This document shows, piece by piece, positions 35,317 to 47,766 of a stretch of 64,000 bases of DNA. The position numbers and the translations under genes are program-made. The notes beneath the pieces were generated by a model. The model saw only the letters and a list, made by a program, of their open reading frames with translations. It was not told the DNA's origin and ran no database searches. The stretch covers positions 49,041,001-49,105,000 of the forward strand of contig NC_060214.1 in NCBI RefSeq assembly GCF_021130785.1, in the 5' to 3' direction. This DNA comes from Homalodisca vitripennis (lineage: Eukaryota; Arthropoda; Insecta; Hemiptera; Cicadellidae). Positions within the stretch are counted from its first letter, which is position 1, and each line of letters begins with the position of its first letter.

Positions 35317-37971
35317 GGGGAGCACTTCGTAAAAAAATCTCAAAAATTACAAAATTTTTTTTTTTTTTTTTTTTATTAAAGTTTGGAATTTCCCGATAAC
35401 AATGGTGGTATTAAATTTTTTTTTATGATGACTAGAAGTGTCCGAAATATTTTTTTTTAAAATAGGCCTGCAGGCAGTTTCGGGCCTGTAGCAGTCACAC
35501 TTTGAATGGTGCTGTTATAGTACTACTTCGTTGCAGTCATGTTCATGATTTGGTTGGCAGTGACAGTTTGTTATGTCAACAACTTACACTAACCAACAAA
35601 ACATCTGTTTTATAACCATTGCTTATAACCTAGGTAGCATACATGTTTTGGTTACTGACATTTCTGTTTTTAGAGAGTGAAAATTACGTAAATGATTATG
35701 GTTTTTTGTGAGTTTAGTGGAGAGTTCTGAGTATTTTTTGTTATAAGTGTAGTGAATTTTATAATGCCACGTTCAAAAGCCTGCTTTCAAGAAACGCGTT
35801 TTCAAAGGAAATCAACATAAACCCTCCAACTAGTTCCTAGGCCTAGTTTCTCAGGATCAAGTAACAATCGAGGTACCAATACTCCAAATGTGGATAGGCC
35901 AAGACCTCAAAGTGCATCTTCTAAGAAGGTCAGTCCTTTTTTGAAACAGTACCAATTGAATGAAAATGATGAGTCTGAAAAACTGTATAGTTAATATAGG
36001 ATTGTTGAATGAGGCTCTTAGTAACGTTTCAGTGTGTAAAAATTGCCATGGCCAACTTGTTTACAAAAGTAAAACACATTGTAGGCCTAGCATCAAAAAT
36101 TATAGTCAGCTGTTCTGATTGTGAAAACACTATTACTGTGACAAACTCTGAATTAGTCAGGCCTAACACTAATCAGAATGAAGCAAAGTCTGATAGGCCT
36201 AACACATTTTATGACCTAAATCTTCGTTTGGTTTTATGCTATGCGTAACATAGGCAAAGGTAGAGTGGCTGCGGAGAAAATTTGCGCTTTTATGAATCTT
36301 ACACCTCCGCCTTTGAGATATCATGAACATGAGCATTACTTGGGTTCAAATTGCTGAGTTAGTGTGTAAGAAGTCAATGCAAAGTGCTGTGCAAGAAGCT
36401 GTATCGGATAATGATGGTTGCAGAGACCTCGCTATAGCTGCTGATGGCTCATGGCAGAAGCGGGGGTCACCTTTCACTAAATGGGAGTGGTATCAGTGAC
36501 ATCTTTATCAACCGGTAAGGTCCTAGACATCGAGATTTTATCTAAATATTGCAGATGCACTAATAGACTAAACAAACACGCATGGTGATGGCTGTATCGC
36601 AAACTTTGAAGGTTCTAGTGGAGCCATGGAAGTTGCTGGAGCAGTCGCAATTTTTCAGCGCTCGCAGGCATTGTATGAGGCTCGTTACCTTGAATACCTT
36701 GGTGATGGAGACAGCAAGGCGTACTCCAGTGTATGCGAAGCCAAGCCCTATGGTGATGATACTGCCATAACAAAGATAGAATGCATAGGCCATGTCCAGA
36801 AAACGGATGGGATCGAGATTAAAAAAATCTAAAAGCTAAGACTAAAAACACTCCCTGACGGCTCACGACTTGGCGGCAAGAACAAGCTAACAGATTCTGC
36901 CATTATTCAGCTCCAAAAATACTACGGATTGGCAATTAGACGCAACACAAACTCTGTTGAAGGACATGAAAAAAAGCCATTTGGGCAGAGTTTTTCCATG
37001 TGATGTCTTTAATGAAAGGCCTCAACATGGACTATGTCCAGATGATGAAGAGAAACCTGGTTGTAAGTACCGCAAAGCCGTAAAATCCAATGAAAACTAT
37101 GATATGGCAGCCATTTTCACTTGCCTGAAAACCCTAATGACATTTATTTAAACCTATTTTTCAAGATCTAGCCAATCCAACTCTACTGGGCAAATGTACT
37201 AAGGGAAAAACTCAAAATCCCAATGAGTCCCTCAACAATGTCATTTGGACCTACCATACCTAAAAGAACATTTGTGGAGATTAAAACTTTGAAATTTGGC
37301 ATATATGAAGCTGTTACAGCTTTTAATGATGGCTACATTGGCAAATGCAAAGTATTTCAAGAAATAGGAGTGTCACCAGGGCAGCATTTTATTACAGCAA
37401 TGAAAAAGCTTGACCGGCGGCGAATTTGGAAGGCAGAGAAAGCTCAAGAAGATATAGAGAAAAAAATTAGACAGAAGAAAAACTTACTAAAAAGAAGTCT
37501 GGAGGATGAATATGAGGAGCAGGAAGGAGATCAGCCAGCCTATGCACCTGGAATGTACTGAAAAAGGTAATAAAGCAGTATTTTTTCCGTTTTTTGTGTT
37601 TTTCCGAAAGTTGCGGTTTTCAATACAAAAGTACATGTTTCTCAAAAAACTACAAATGGTAGGAATATGAAATTTTTTTTGTATGTTTGTAGCACTGTTT
37701 TACATATGTGGAACCACTAAAAACATCACATTTCACTGAGTTCAATATTTATATACATACATATACACATATTTATATAGGTTTTTGACAAGCGTTAAAA
37801 CAAAAATATATAACTTTTAGGGTATATGCCAAAAAAATTTTTTTTTTGGTTCCACGTGTTCCCCTAGAAGCCCTCTTTAAATGAAAAAAAGAAATTATGA
37901 AGATACCTCAAGTAGTTCTTGAGATAAGTGTACCTATGTTAACATTACGAAGATAGGGCGAAGTGCTCCCC
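35317..37971 (+). mobile_element. Kolobok-like DNA transposon, full-length structure, decayed
   Basis: The ends GGGGAGCACTTCG (35317) and CGAAGTGCTCCCC (to 37971) are flanked on both sides by TTAA (35313-35316 and 37972-37975), giving a 2655-bp element. Subterminal regions hold T-rich runs (20 T at 35355-35374). One transposase pseudogene occupies 35764-37561 in + orientation. The TTAA target and transposase type point to the Kolobok superfamily. The terminal sequence differs from that of the copy at 23014 beyond the GGGG start, so these are separate families. Confidence 0.87.
35764..37561 (+). pseudogene. Kolobok-like (Mutator-like transposase domain) pseudogene
   Basis: The start is ATG at 35764 (MPRSKACF). 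The first third is decayed but shows a cysteine pair in an SVCKNC..QLVYK-like stretch near 36027-36060 and CSDC near 36117. The catalytic region begins with AADGSWQKRG (Asp at 36443-36445), followed by KVLD-like and CRCTN words. Then come EGSSGAMEVAGAVAIFQRSQ (about 36607), YLGDGDSKAYSSVCEAKPYG (about 36697), GGKNKLTDSAIIQLQKYYGL (about 36872), KGKTQNPNESLNNVIW (about 37200) and PKRTFVEIKTLKFGIYEAV (about 37255). The acidic/basic tail ends PAYAPGMY at 37561. Stops and several frameshifts are spread through it. The order matches insect proteins of the Mutator-like transposase family. Confidence 0.9.
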
Positions 37972-37975
37972 TTAA

Positions 37976-39050
37976 ATTAAAAGTTTAAAAATTACATATT
38001 TCTTAATATATATCGTATAATGCAACATCTGTCCATAAAATCTGTTATAAAATTAAAATATTGCTTCATATTGGTTGCAATTAATTTTATAGTATAGGAG
38101 CCTCCGATGTATAAAAGATTAAAAAGAGTTTTTTTCAAGCGTCTTAGTTGCCGGTTTTTATGTTTAAATATTCTCACAACTTATCTTGAAATCCTGTATA
38201 AAATTACAAAACTTTAGACACCAGAACTCATTTGAATAGAGTTTCAATTTGATATTGATTATTTTCATTTATTGTGTTTTCAGGGATTATATTTCTTATT
38301 CATGGAATTCAATAAAACTAATAAGGTCTCACAACTGTTTTCCAGAAAGCAGTTTTTGTTTTATAAGTGTATAAGGGTGTATAACTACATTTATAAAATA
38401 TTTTTGTACCAAGTAATTTAAATAAAAAGTTTATTTTAGTAATTGATCTTGAACAATGCTAAACTATTATGCCAAACTTTACAGTATATTGAAATAAGAG
38501 TAGTAGGACAAGTTTCGAATTCCTGAACAGAGTTACCTGTATGTTGACAGGAAAGGTTTAACATTCCTGTCGAATTGCTTTTTCCGTCTAAATGTGAATT
38601 CTCTCACATTACAGGTGGTTTAAACGTTTGTATAAAGAATATTACTCTTTTCCAAAGCTACTACTCCAAATATATTTATTTTTTTATATGTGTAAAAATT
38701 CATTCTTCGCTGGAAATTTAAAATTTATTTTACATAATTTATTATTATACAATTCAAAGAAGGTTATTACAATTTAGTGTTAAAACTTAATTAGCTGTTT
38801 TTTTATACAAACCGACATAATTATATAATTGTTATATGCAAACTTTTCTAGGAATATATAATTTTATACAGCATGTTATGAGATGAAGAACGAATTGTTT
38901 TAAATATGATTTCTAATTAAACATGGGTTTGGTTGACAATGGGTATTATTTCAAATAGATATATTAAGGACCCATGTGAAAATATATCTTTTAATTGACC
39001 AATATTGTAATTAAAGGTAATAACATATTGGTTTTAGTTGAAAGAATATA
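37976..39050. other. AT-rich gap
   Basis: No gene or repeat was recognised. Confidence 0.5.
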
Positions 39051-40232
39051 CCAGGTGAGTTTTTTTAAAATGATCCAATAGCTAACTTTTTAATTACACG
39101 ACTTAGCACCACACTTTCAATTTTGAACTTGCTCAATTTTAAGTTTCACTCAGGAATACACTTTCAAATATTTTGGAGATGGCCGCCATTTTCCAATATG
39201 GTGGCCAACTTTAAAATATTTTATAGCACACCCTGTATTTTATGTTGTTTTTAGATTCTACTCTAAAAAATAAGACATTTTTGCTATTGAGAGTTTTTCA
39301 ATTTCTCTAATGGTTCAGGAGCTACGTGGACTGCAAGTTTGAAGTTGAACTCGAAAGCAGAAAGGTCAGGTGATCGAGGAGGCCACACTACCTAATGCTT
39401 TGGATTTTTTCTGTTGGGAGCCATAAAGGATAAAGTGTACCGCACGCCCCCTACAACTCCCGAAGACATGCGTGAAAGGATACGCAACGAGTGCAGCTCA
39501 ATTGGCGAAGACGTTTTAATCAGGGTACAAAGAGTGCATGTGCAACTACTTATAAAGTGAAGTGAGACAGAAAGGCAGCACTTCGAACATTTGATTTGAA
39601 CTTGTAAAGTTACTAAGCTATTAGAACTGGTCCTTAGTTTTAGTATTGCTATTACAATAATAATTTTTTATATAATTTTTAAATGTGTTCAATAAAATAT
39701 GTATTCTTTAAACGTGTTTGTTTAACTGCGATCTATCTAAGTCGCTGCTTCTGAAATCTTGTTATCTCAAATCTTTTTTTAATAATCATTTAGTCGAAAA
39801 GTTAAAAGAATATCAAAGCAAATTGATTAGTGCTCATCGTAAAATGAATAATATCAAAACACATATAAACTACACATATAACAAAGCACAAAGAAAACAT
39901 AAAACTAACATGGATTAAACCTGCTTTAAGAGTTCATGCCACTGATGATGAAAACTTCCAGTCCACGTAGCTCCTGAACCATTAGAGATATTGAAAAAAC
40001 TCTCAATAGCAAAAATGTCTTAATTTTTTAGAGTAGAATCTAAAAACAATATAAAATACAGTTTGTTCCATAAAAGATTTTAAAGTTGGCCGCCATTTTC
40101 CAATATCATCAAAAAAATTGAAATTGTATTCCTGAGTGAATCTTAAAATTGAGCAAGTTCCAAATTTAAAGTATGGTGCTAAGTCGTGTAATTAAAAAGT
40201 TAGCTATTGGATCACTTTAAAAAACTCTCCAG
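39051..40232 (+). mobile_element. Long-TIR mariner-like element, copy 3, internally deleted
   Basis: TA dinucleotides flank the element (39049-39050 and 40233-40234). Terminal inverted repeats of about 290 bp (39051-39340) and 281 bp (39952-40232) are collinear. They share GATCCAATAGCTAACTTTTT, TGGCCGCCATTTTCCAATAT and CTAATGGTTCAGGAGCTACG. Only the last part of the transposase remains between them. It belongs to the same DUF4817-type group as copies 1 and 2 by protein, but its terminal repeats are different in sequence. Confidence 0.88.
39355..39599 (+). pseudogene. C-terminal transposase fragment (DUF4817/mariner type)
   Basis: It begins in a decayed equivalent of the GRWIGRGGPV block (about 39360-39385), then LDFFCW with the third catalytic Asp near 39402. 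After a one-base shift follow GAIKDKVYRTPPTTPEDMRE and RIRNECSSIGEDVLIRVQR. It ends in HFEHLI and TGA at 39597-39599, the normal C-terminus of this family. The N-terminal domain and the first two catalytic Asp were lost in the internal deletion. Confidence 0.85.
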
Positions 40233-40234
40233 TA

Positions 40235-43200
40235 TATTTTAGTGGAAGAAGTTTCCAATATACTATGACCGCTTAGACATTTCTGTAAAAGAAGTTTAAA
40301 CTTATAAGCATTGCAAAAGATACACAAAAATTCCTTACAGAGAGGCTCTTATTTATAATTTAAAAGTACTTATTCAACCGAACTAAAGTTGGGATGCTTC
40401 AGCATTGTTCTTGTCCCGAGTTCGCAAGACTTACAATCCACTGATGAATTTCCCTGAGGATTCGGTGATGTTGAACCAGGTGAGTTGATATAATTTAACA
40501 GCTTTTTTAACTCTTATACTCACTTCCCCACCTATTAAAACACACATTTTTTGTTTGATTATAGCAATTAGGATTTAGTGGTGTTTAAGTTCAGAACGTA
40601 AATAAGCAGCTTAGTTATAAAGTTGTCAATAACATTTCTGGATATTTATTATTGCAGAATCTTTTATAATTATGGTTCTTAAATCAGTTAAACGGACAAA
40701 ATAATTTACCAATTATTTTTTGTAGATCTCGTGATTACTTTCCCATTACATTAATATTACAATTATAATGTAGTTAAAACCATTTAAAATCCCGATTGTC
40801 ATTCAGAAGATATAAATCGTCCACACTCCCTTACCAGTCGCAGTTTAGCTTAGAATAAATTCCTTTGGATTACGCTTGCTCTGTTTTAAAATTTTTTTTA
40901 AAGCAGTAGTTGGAAAATTTTAAATTACAATTGAAAAGGTGAAACAGCTATACATATTCTTTCAGCATAATCTGTATAACTGTCTGTTGACTGGAAATGT
41001 TTGATGATATTCGTACACATCTTCTTTCTAATTTGAATAGTTTACCATATTGTTTGTGTTTCTTTTATGTCTAGCGCATCAGTTATTATTATTAAGGAAA
41101 CAACGGAAAGAGTTATGTATCGCACGTGTTTTATTGAAGTAGATTGAAACTTTAGGATTATAAGAAAGATAAAAATTTTTTATATGTTCATAGATTTTAG
41201 CATTGAAGAGTTATGCTTCTTCCCATTTCCTAAACTTAGAACTAAAAATTTTCACTTACCATTTAATCTAGTTTCCAGTTACACTATAGAGATAGCTTTA
41301 TTTACTACTTTTTAATTAACTGTCTAGCCTGATGTAATACGTCAAACGCTTACAATTTACTACAAGAATATATCGAGTAATATGGTAACTTCTAAAATCA
41401 ATACAATTACATTACATTTATAACAATCTAAGAATATTTTGTATTCAGTCAATTTGTAAGAATATATCAAGACAGAGAAACTGGATGATGTTTGAATCAT
41501 GTTGGAAATAGAATTATGAAAACAGCGGAAAAACCGAAGCGGAAAGAACATTCCAGCTGCAGATGAGATTGCAGAAAGTGGATAAGAACTATATTTAGTT
41601 CTGATCAACTGTCTTGTAACAAAAATAAGTTTTTGTCATAGTTAGCAAATGTTCAGTGAGTAGTCAGCCACAATATCAAGTTACAGAGGATTCAAAAGTA
41701 TCGAAGCTAACATTTATAGGCTTCTTTCAATGTCAAATGTAACTGCAGATTTGTAGCATATCTTACCACATCGTATTGAAATTATTAAAGATATCTAAAT
41801 ATATATATACAGGCATTAGTTACGAAAATGTACTGCTTCTAAACACTTACATTTATTTGTACACAACCCATAATATTTAAAATTGATTTATGAAAATAAA
41901 GTCCTATTTTAAAATACAGTAACTATGTTTTTATTAGTATAGTAAAATATCCAAGAAAAATAGTTAACACTATTAAAGTAACCACTACGCGCTACTTGGA
42001 ATTCTGTTGAATATATGGATGCAAATGTATGTACACCCATTAGTACCATAATTACTAAAAGACCTTCAAATAATACCCCGATAATACGATAATAGCCTTT
42101 TCCTAAAAACTATCCAAATATATATATAGCAATTTAATTAAAAAATGTTTTAGGATTATTAATACATCTAAGATTATGACTATAAGAGTAGCATAAGTTA
42201 AAATACACATTAAATATTGACATTTATTTTAATAATATTTTTCCACACAGTGTAATCACAATAATATACTTTTTAAATATTTAATTTATTACTAAATCTG
42301 TAAATTATTATGAGCAAAACTTATATTTCCCCACATAGGTTTGTAGTCATTGTGGTGTATGCATACTCTATATTGATTTGTGTTAGTGGATTGTGTTTAA
42401 AGCATATATAGTTAGCGGGTGTACAAACACCAGAGTCGTTGCTGGTACGAGCATTCTACTTCAAATACTCGATTACATTCAATCGTTCAGTGAACAGTGC
42501 AGAACTTTGCAGTCGTACTATGAGCATGCAGCAAAGCAGAACCAGTATCACACAAACTATGCAGGCATAACTGTGTCTGTTTGTAGGTCAGACCGATTAC
42601 TTTTAATGAATCTCGGATGCAACGTTAACCGATAACCGATAACAGTCTGGAATATTTTCTTTTTTCCCGTTTATTGCATCACCTTTCCTTTGAAAATATG
42701 AAGGTTCAAACTATTTCTATGTGCATATATTTTATGTATCTACTCCACTAGTACTTTGAACCATATAGCCCAGAGGATTTTCTGTCTTTAATTTCTGAAC
42801 AAAGGTAACACAAAACCAACTGATAAGTTAATTCCGGACCTGATATACTCTCCCATCATTAATTAAAAAACACATTATACTCGCCCAACCACTTCAAAAA
42901 CCTACTATTATATCAAGTAATATTTGGTAATACAACATGCCGCATAACAGGCTTCGCTACGGTTAAATGCATCATTTTAAATCTATATAGTTAATTTAAT
43001 TCTTAAGATGTCTTGCAGAGAATGAAACATAGATGCAATCATACAGAAAATAAATGTTTACATTCCCCGTTGAAAATAAGGAAAACGTATCAGATCATTA
43101 AACGATAGACGTTTATGACGCTCAGCCAAATTCCAAGGTTCGACAAGGACGTTCTTCTCTACGTAGAAAAGTGGTTTCATGAAAGATTTTAAGTGTGCAG

Positions 43201-45769
43201 AAGACATGTTGATACTGTAGATGACCCACTACAAATATATTAATTTTTTCAGTAAATTAGGCGTATAAGAGCGTTTAAATATTAAAGTCTCGGGAAGTAA
43301 GTGAGGGTACTACATCGCAAAAGCGATATAGACAAATATTGTCACCTACTCTTAAATTCGATTCCAGTTTATTATATATTTATATTATCGAAGACCTTAT
43401 GATATTTAGTAAAATCACTTACAATGTAATATGATGGAATCCTATGAAATGTTTTAAACGTCAGGTAACATTAGGTATATTAATATTACTTAGGTGTTAA
43501 TGGTATAGGGGTTTCGGAGTTTAACCTGATTCCTATATCAAGATTGTATGTTTACCAGAACTTATGGTTCAAAGTAACTATATTTCCAACGTCGCAGCTG
43601 TCTTCCTTGTCCCTCTGATCAGGTAAATACAAATACGCGGGTCTCGCAAACGTACTTAGGTCGGAAAGCGTTTATTCTGGCCCTTATAATATATTTCTGG
43701 TTTTAAGATACTTCCAGTACCATAGTAGAGTTGGCATTTTTCCCAGATAAAGAAAGAATTTTTATGTATAGAAGAGTACTGTCGAAAAATGTGAAAATGA
43801 AGGTAAAGTTCCCAACTTCTTCGGATTTCATGGATTAAATTCAAAGTTTAAATAACATCTCATCTGACCTTCAGCTCAAAAATTTATACTGCCTCGATGT
43901 GTGTTTTATATTTTTTTATAAACAGCGGTTACTTTCGGCACTTGTAATCTACTTTTGGTCTAAAATATTTCTGTCCTGTAATTGAGTTTGCCTTGCTGTC
44001 CCAAAACAAGAAAATATACAATATACGTAGCAATTAGAAGCCTATTACGGCCTATAGGAAAGTCATACATAGTCTCTACCGGTAAACACATATGATATCC
44101 AATCTGTTAAACTATAGCTGAAACTGCCAACAATTATTTAGTGTTACTTAAACTGTTACTATGAAGCATATATCCAATAACCTCTTCTGAACTCAAAAAT
44201 ACTATTTTTTTTATTTTTATCTTTAAATAAATCATCTTCAGATTTAATTGAATATTTTATAAAAATATTTAGCCGACTCAGCCGCACAGTTCTCAGTACT
44301 AGTACTTATCATCACATCTTACAATAACGTACACAGTTTGTTTACAGAATGATTATTTTCGTAACCATTAGAGTAACTTATAAGGCCATTTTTCTCAATT
44401 TCGCTTTTTTCGATTATTTAAATCCAATGAGACCATCATGTAACATCACGGAACTCATCTACTAATGTAAAATTATGGTTCATGCACAATTAAAAAAAAC
44501 TACAAGTTAGTTCGTTTTCGGAATACCGTGCGGACATAAATAATTCTCAGCCAACTATACGATCAACGAGACAAAAAGAGATGGATAGTAGTTCACGAGA
44601 CTTCTTGAGATCTCCTGGCTGAAACCATTAATTCTCAAAAATCAATAGACTACTAAATTAAGAATGATTTAAACAACAATTATTCCGTATAACATGAAGA
44701 AGTATACAACATATCGAGTCACAAGAACATCAATGAGATTGCATGCATGGTGTTAAATCTATAGCTCATTTTATTCTCGGTATGAACTGCGAAAAAACAA
44801 ACATACTCAAAACCGTACAAAAAGGAAAATTGTACAATCCTCTGGCGCACAAAAGGAAGCACTGTGTCAGTTTTCTCAGTGATAAGCTTAAAAAACACTT
44901 ATACATATGCCATGAAAGGATATGTTTCACCATCAACATGTTGATTGTGTAGAAATGAAGTATGTAGCATAATTAAAAATATTCGTATAACATTTTTCTC
45001 ACGATGTGATGCCGTAACATACATTCACATAAGCATTTATTATAACTGATTTTGGACTGCTAGGTAATGGATCTAGAACTATTTAATATAAACTATATAC
45101 TATTAAGTTGTAACGAATACAGAGAGACCTTATTAAAAATTCCCTCATTTTTAACTCCTCCCCTCAAATGTTAATCGTTGAATAAATGTTATATTTTTCG
45201 TTATAAATTTTTACCCCATGAATAAATTTTTAGATTTTACTATCCATAAATTCATTCTCAGTGTAAACAAATGTTTTGGTGGTATTCCTGTTTCATGGCT
45301 TTATCAAGATTTTACTTTAATCTTATGAACACAAAAAATCCCAAATACGCGACGAAAATTTAACGAAATAAATACGATGATAGAGTTTCGTTGCCATATA
45401 ACTGCGCCTAGAAATACTAGAAAAACTCTAAATTGATGACGGAAATAAAATAAACTAGAACCAGAGGTGCTCAACGAGGTGCAAAACCTCTCAATTTGCG
45501 AGCGAAGCCGTGGGTAACTGATTGTGAATAATAATAATGAATATGTTTTCCTCCAAGTATATTAACGACAAAGCAGATTAATCAATCTTGTCGGTGATCA
45601 TAAAACACATAAAATAGAGAGGTCAACTACAAACGGTTCGCCCTGTTAGATGTGACGTTTTATGCGGGAGAAGAACGATGATCACCAGTGTGAATAACAG
45701 TATATGTGGTAAAATAAAAAAAATTAAACTTTGACAGTTGACCAATTTTTTACATCGCCTAATATAGTA
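40235..45769. other. Long gap with scattered repeat motifs
   Basis: No gene was recognised. An open frame at 42393-42635 (80 codons) lies in a GC-richer patch but has no known motif. Short words of the 13.5-kb repeat family (CGCTCAGCCAAATTCCA at about 43120, ATACCGTGCGGACATAAATA at about 44523) occur. The end-like word GCGAAGCCGTGGGTAACTG is at about 45504. Confidence 0.45.
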
Positions 45770-46160
45770 TTGAAGAAATACAATGTATTAGTACCATAAC
45801 CTTATGACCAAAAAGTATCGGACCGTAAATTACAAAATTACCTTCCAGAAAAGTAACACAGAACACATGGAGAACTTTGATTCGCTTCTGATTACAAGGC
45901 TAGTAACTCACCAGATCATCCTCTTCTTCCCTCCATTATCTCTTTCCGTCTCAAAGCTTATCGTAAAAAAGAATATAATATTGCATAAATTACCAACACA
46001 TATGCTCTTTATTTTTTTATACATATTTTAAAATATAATTATTGTATCTTATGTTGATATGTAATCACGTGAGAATTGTATAACTAATTGGATTGTAGAT
46101 ATTAATATTCAGGACATCCAAAACGGTATAAAATATTTTTTATTAGTAAGCTCCGAGTGA
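45770..46160. repeat. Dispersed repeat, copy 2 (partner at 30305)
   Basis: It is collinear with 30305-30720, as described for that copy. Best-matched core: TGATTACAAGGCTAGTAACT at about 45889-45908. Confidence 0.65.
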
Positions 46161-46236
46161 ATATTCAGTAAAATTTACTACTAGATTTTTAAACTATTAA
46201 ATATTATCTGGTTTATCTTAAATAAAAATCACAGTC

Positions 46237-46630
46237 TTTTATATTCTTACCAAATTACACACGAAAATCATGCTACACCAGGACGTCCAATAGTATCTTC
46301 TTGTTTATCATCTACAGAAAGAATTTCTGCATATGTGGATCACCAGCTACAGAACTTTGTCCAAAATCTACCATTATTCTTAAAAAAAATTTTTATGACT
46401 TTTTAGATAAACTTAAAAATGTACCCCAACCTCTTGCTAACGATGCAATATTGGTCACGGTTGATGTCACTTCTTTATACACAAAATATAGAACACGATG
46501 ATGGAATTGAATCTGTAACATACTATCTTAATCAAAGACAAATTGACAAAAAACCTAGTACTTCATTTATTACAAAATTAATCCATTTTGTGCTTACAAT
46601 GAATTGCTTCCGTTTTCAGGATACATTTTA
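46237..46630 (+). pseudogene. Penelope-like element reverse transcriptase fragment
   Basis: Fingers and palm motifs of a Penelope-like reverse transcriptase occur in order across three frames. They are FYIL.KLHTK (about 46237), PGRPIVSSCLSSTERISAYV (46278 on), DKLKNVPQPLANDAILVTVD with VTSLYT (about 46405-46485), DDGIESVTYYLNQR (about 46500) and a MNCFRFQDTFYL block equivalent to the FYLQ..GTAMG region. The first catalytic Asp, in VTVDVTSLYT, is kept. The fragment stops before the second Asp motif, exactly where the duplicated block begins at 46631. The N-terminal part, thumb and GIY-YIG endonuclease are absent. Confidence 0.85.
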
Positions 46631-47338
46631 TTTATTCTTGTAAAAACGGGATTTCGAGCGACGGCAGAGCGCTCTGTCGGCAGATCGAGGAACTACAGTA
46701 GTTGGAGGCCAGCCGCAGCGCAGCGCAGCGCCCGGTTTGTAACTAATATTGCATGCTAAAAAGTTGTACACGTATATAATTAATATGCAATAATTCTGAT
46801 ATCCTTTTCCAATGATTGATAAGATAGTCTACAACGTAATCGATTTATAACCTAAAACATATAATAAACATATATTTTACCTCTTAAAAATATTTTAAAT
46901 TAAAATATATAAATACAAATAAATGGAAATTCCAATTATTGTAGTGTAACAAGCAAAGATAATTTATAGGCCTAAACATTGTTCAGCCGCATGTGTAATT
47001 GAGAACTGCTAGTACCTTGAAAATCGGTAAACGCGTAGCCTAGCCTATGTAGCTAAAGGATACAGTCAGAAATTTAGACGTTTTCCACTTCCGAACGAAG
47101 AATAAAATTAAAAATAACGGTAGACGAAACGTTCCGTTTGTTCCGTGTAGAATGTTAGTATAAGAACGATAGCGGGTGAACTAAATCCCGTAGCTCAAAT
47201 CTGACGGCATATTCAAATAAGAGAATTATATTTTCTACAAAAAAGGTTTAATTACTTTTTGCCGTACGTCCAGCGGTTAAGCCAAAAAACGCCATCAAAG
47301 TCATAACGTTAGTAAAGTTGGAAAAATACTGAGGTTTC
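46631..47338. repeat. Duplicated block, copy A (about 705 bp)
   Basis: It is nearly identical to 47767-48475, with only a few single-base indels, mostly in homopolymers. It starts TTTATTCTTGTAAAAACGGG and then has a GC-rich head with the palindrome-like GGCAGAGCGCTCTGTCGGC and CAGCGCAGCGCAGCGCCCGG. It ends at AATACTGAGGTTTCC. No coding content was recognised. Its last 190 bases have a diverged relative near 57640-58030. Confidence 0.95.
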
Positions 47339-47766
47339 CAACAGGTAAAATATGCAACTTCTTAAGGAATAAGAATAAAAAAATTCCGAGATTTACTATA
47401 ACGGTAGGAATAAAATTTGGAAAAAATAATTTTATAGGCTATATTAATTTTTTTAGAGTGTTAAAAATGCAAAAAGAAGAACAAACATTGCACCTGAAGT
47501 ATAGGGTATATTGACATGTACATGCTGTCAATCGTCATGGTTTGAGATACTTAGATGCATCGGTCCTTCCCGGGGTGGAGTGGTCGCGTTGGTGTATATA
47601 TGGCGAGCATTACACGCAGCGAGCCACGCGAGAACCGCCAACTTTAGAGCGTAATATATAATTAAATATGACAAATAATTGATTAATAGTTATGCACTAT
47701 TGCTTAGCAACGCTTTTTAAAAGGAAAATGTAATTGTATCACTTTTAAATTTATTTTATTTATAAG
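47339..47766. other. Unique spacer between duplicated blocks
   Basis: This 428-bp stretch is not repeated after copy B. It holds a GC-richer patch at 47565-47650 (GGGGTGGAGTGGTCGCG and ACGCAGCGAGCCACGCGAG). No gene was recognised. Confidence 0.6.

Noticed and set aside
39718..39918. 66-codon Lys-rich frame inside copy 3
   Set aside because: It lies after the transposase stop and before the right TIR, has no family resemblance, and is probably chance in AT-rich DNA.
42393..42635. 80-codon frame in a GC-richer patch
   Set aside because: No recognised motif, no splice context that convinces, and no related copy. Kept only as a note in the gap entry.
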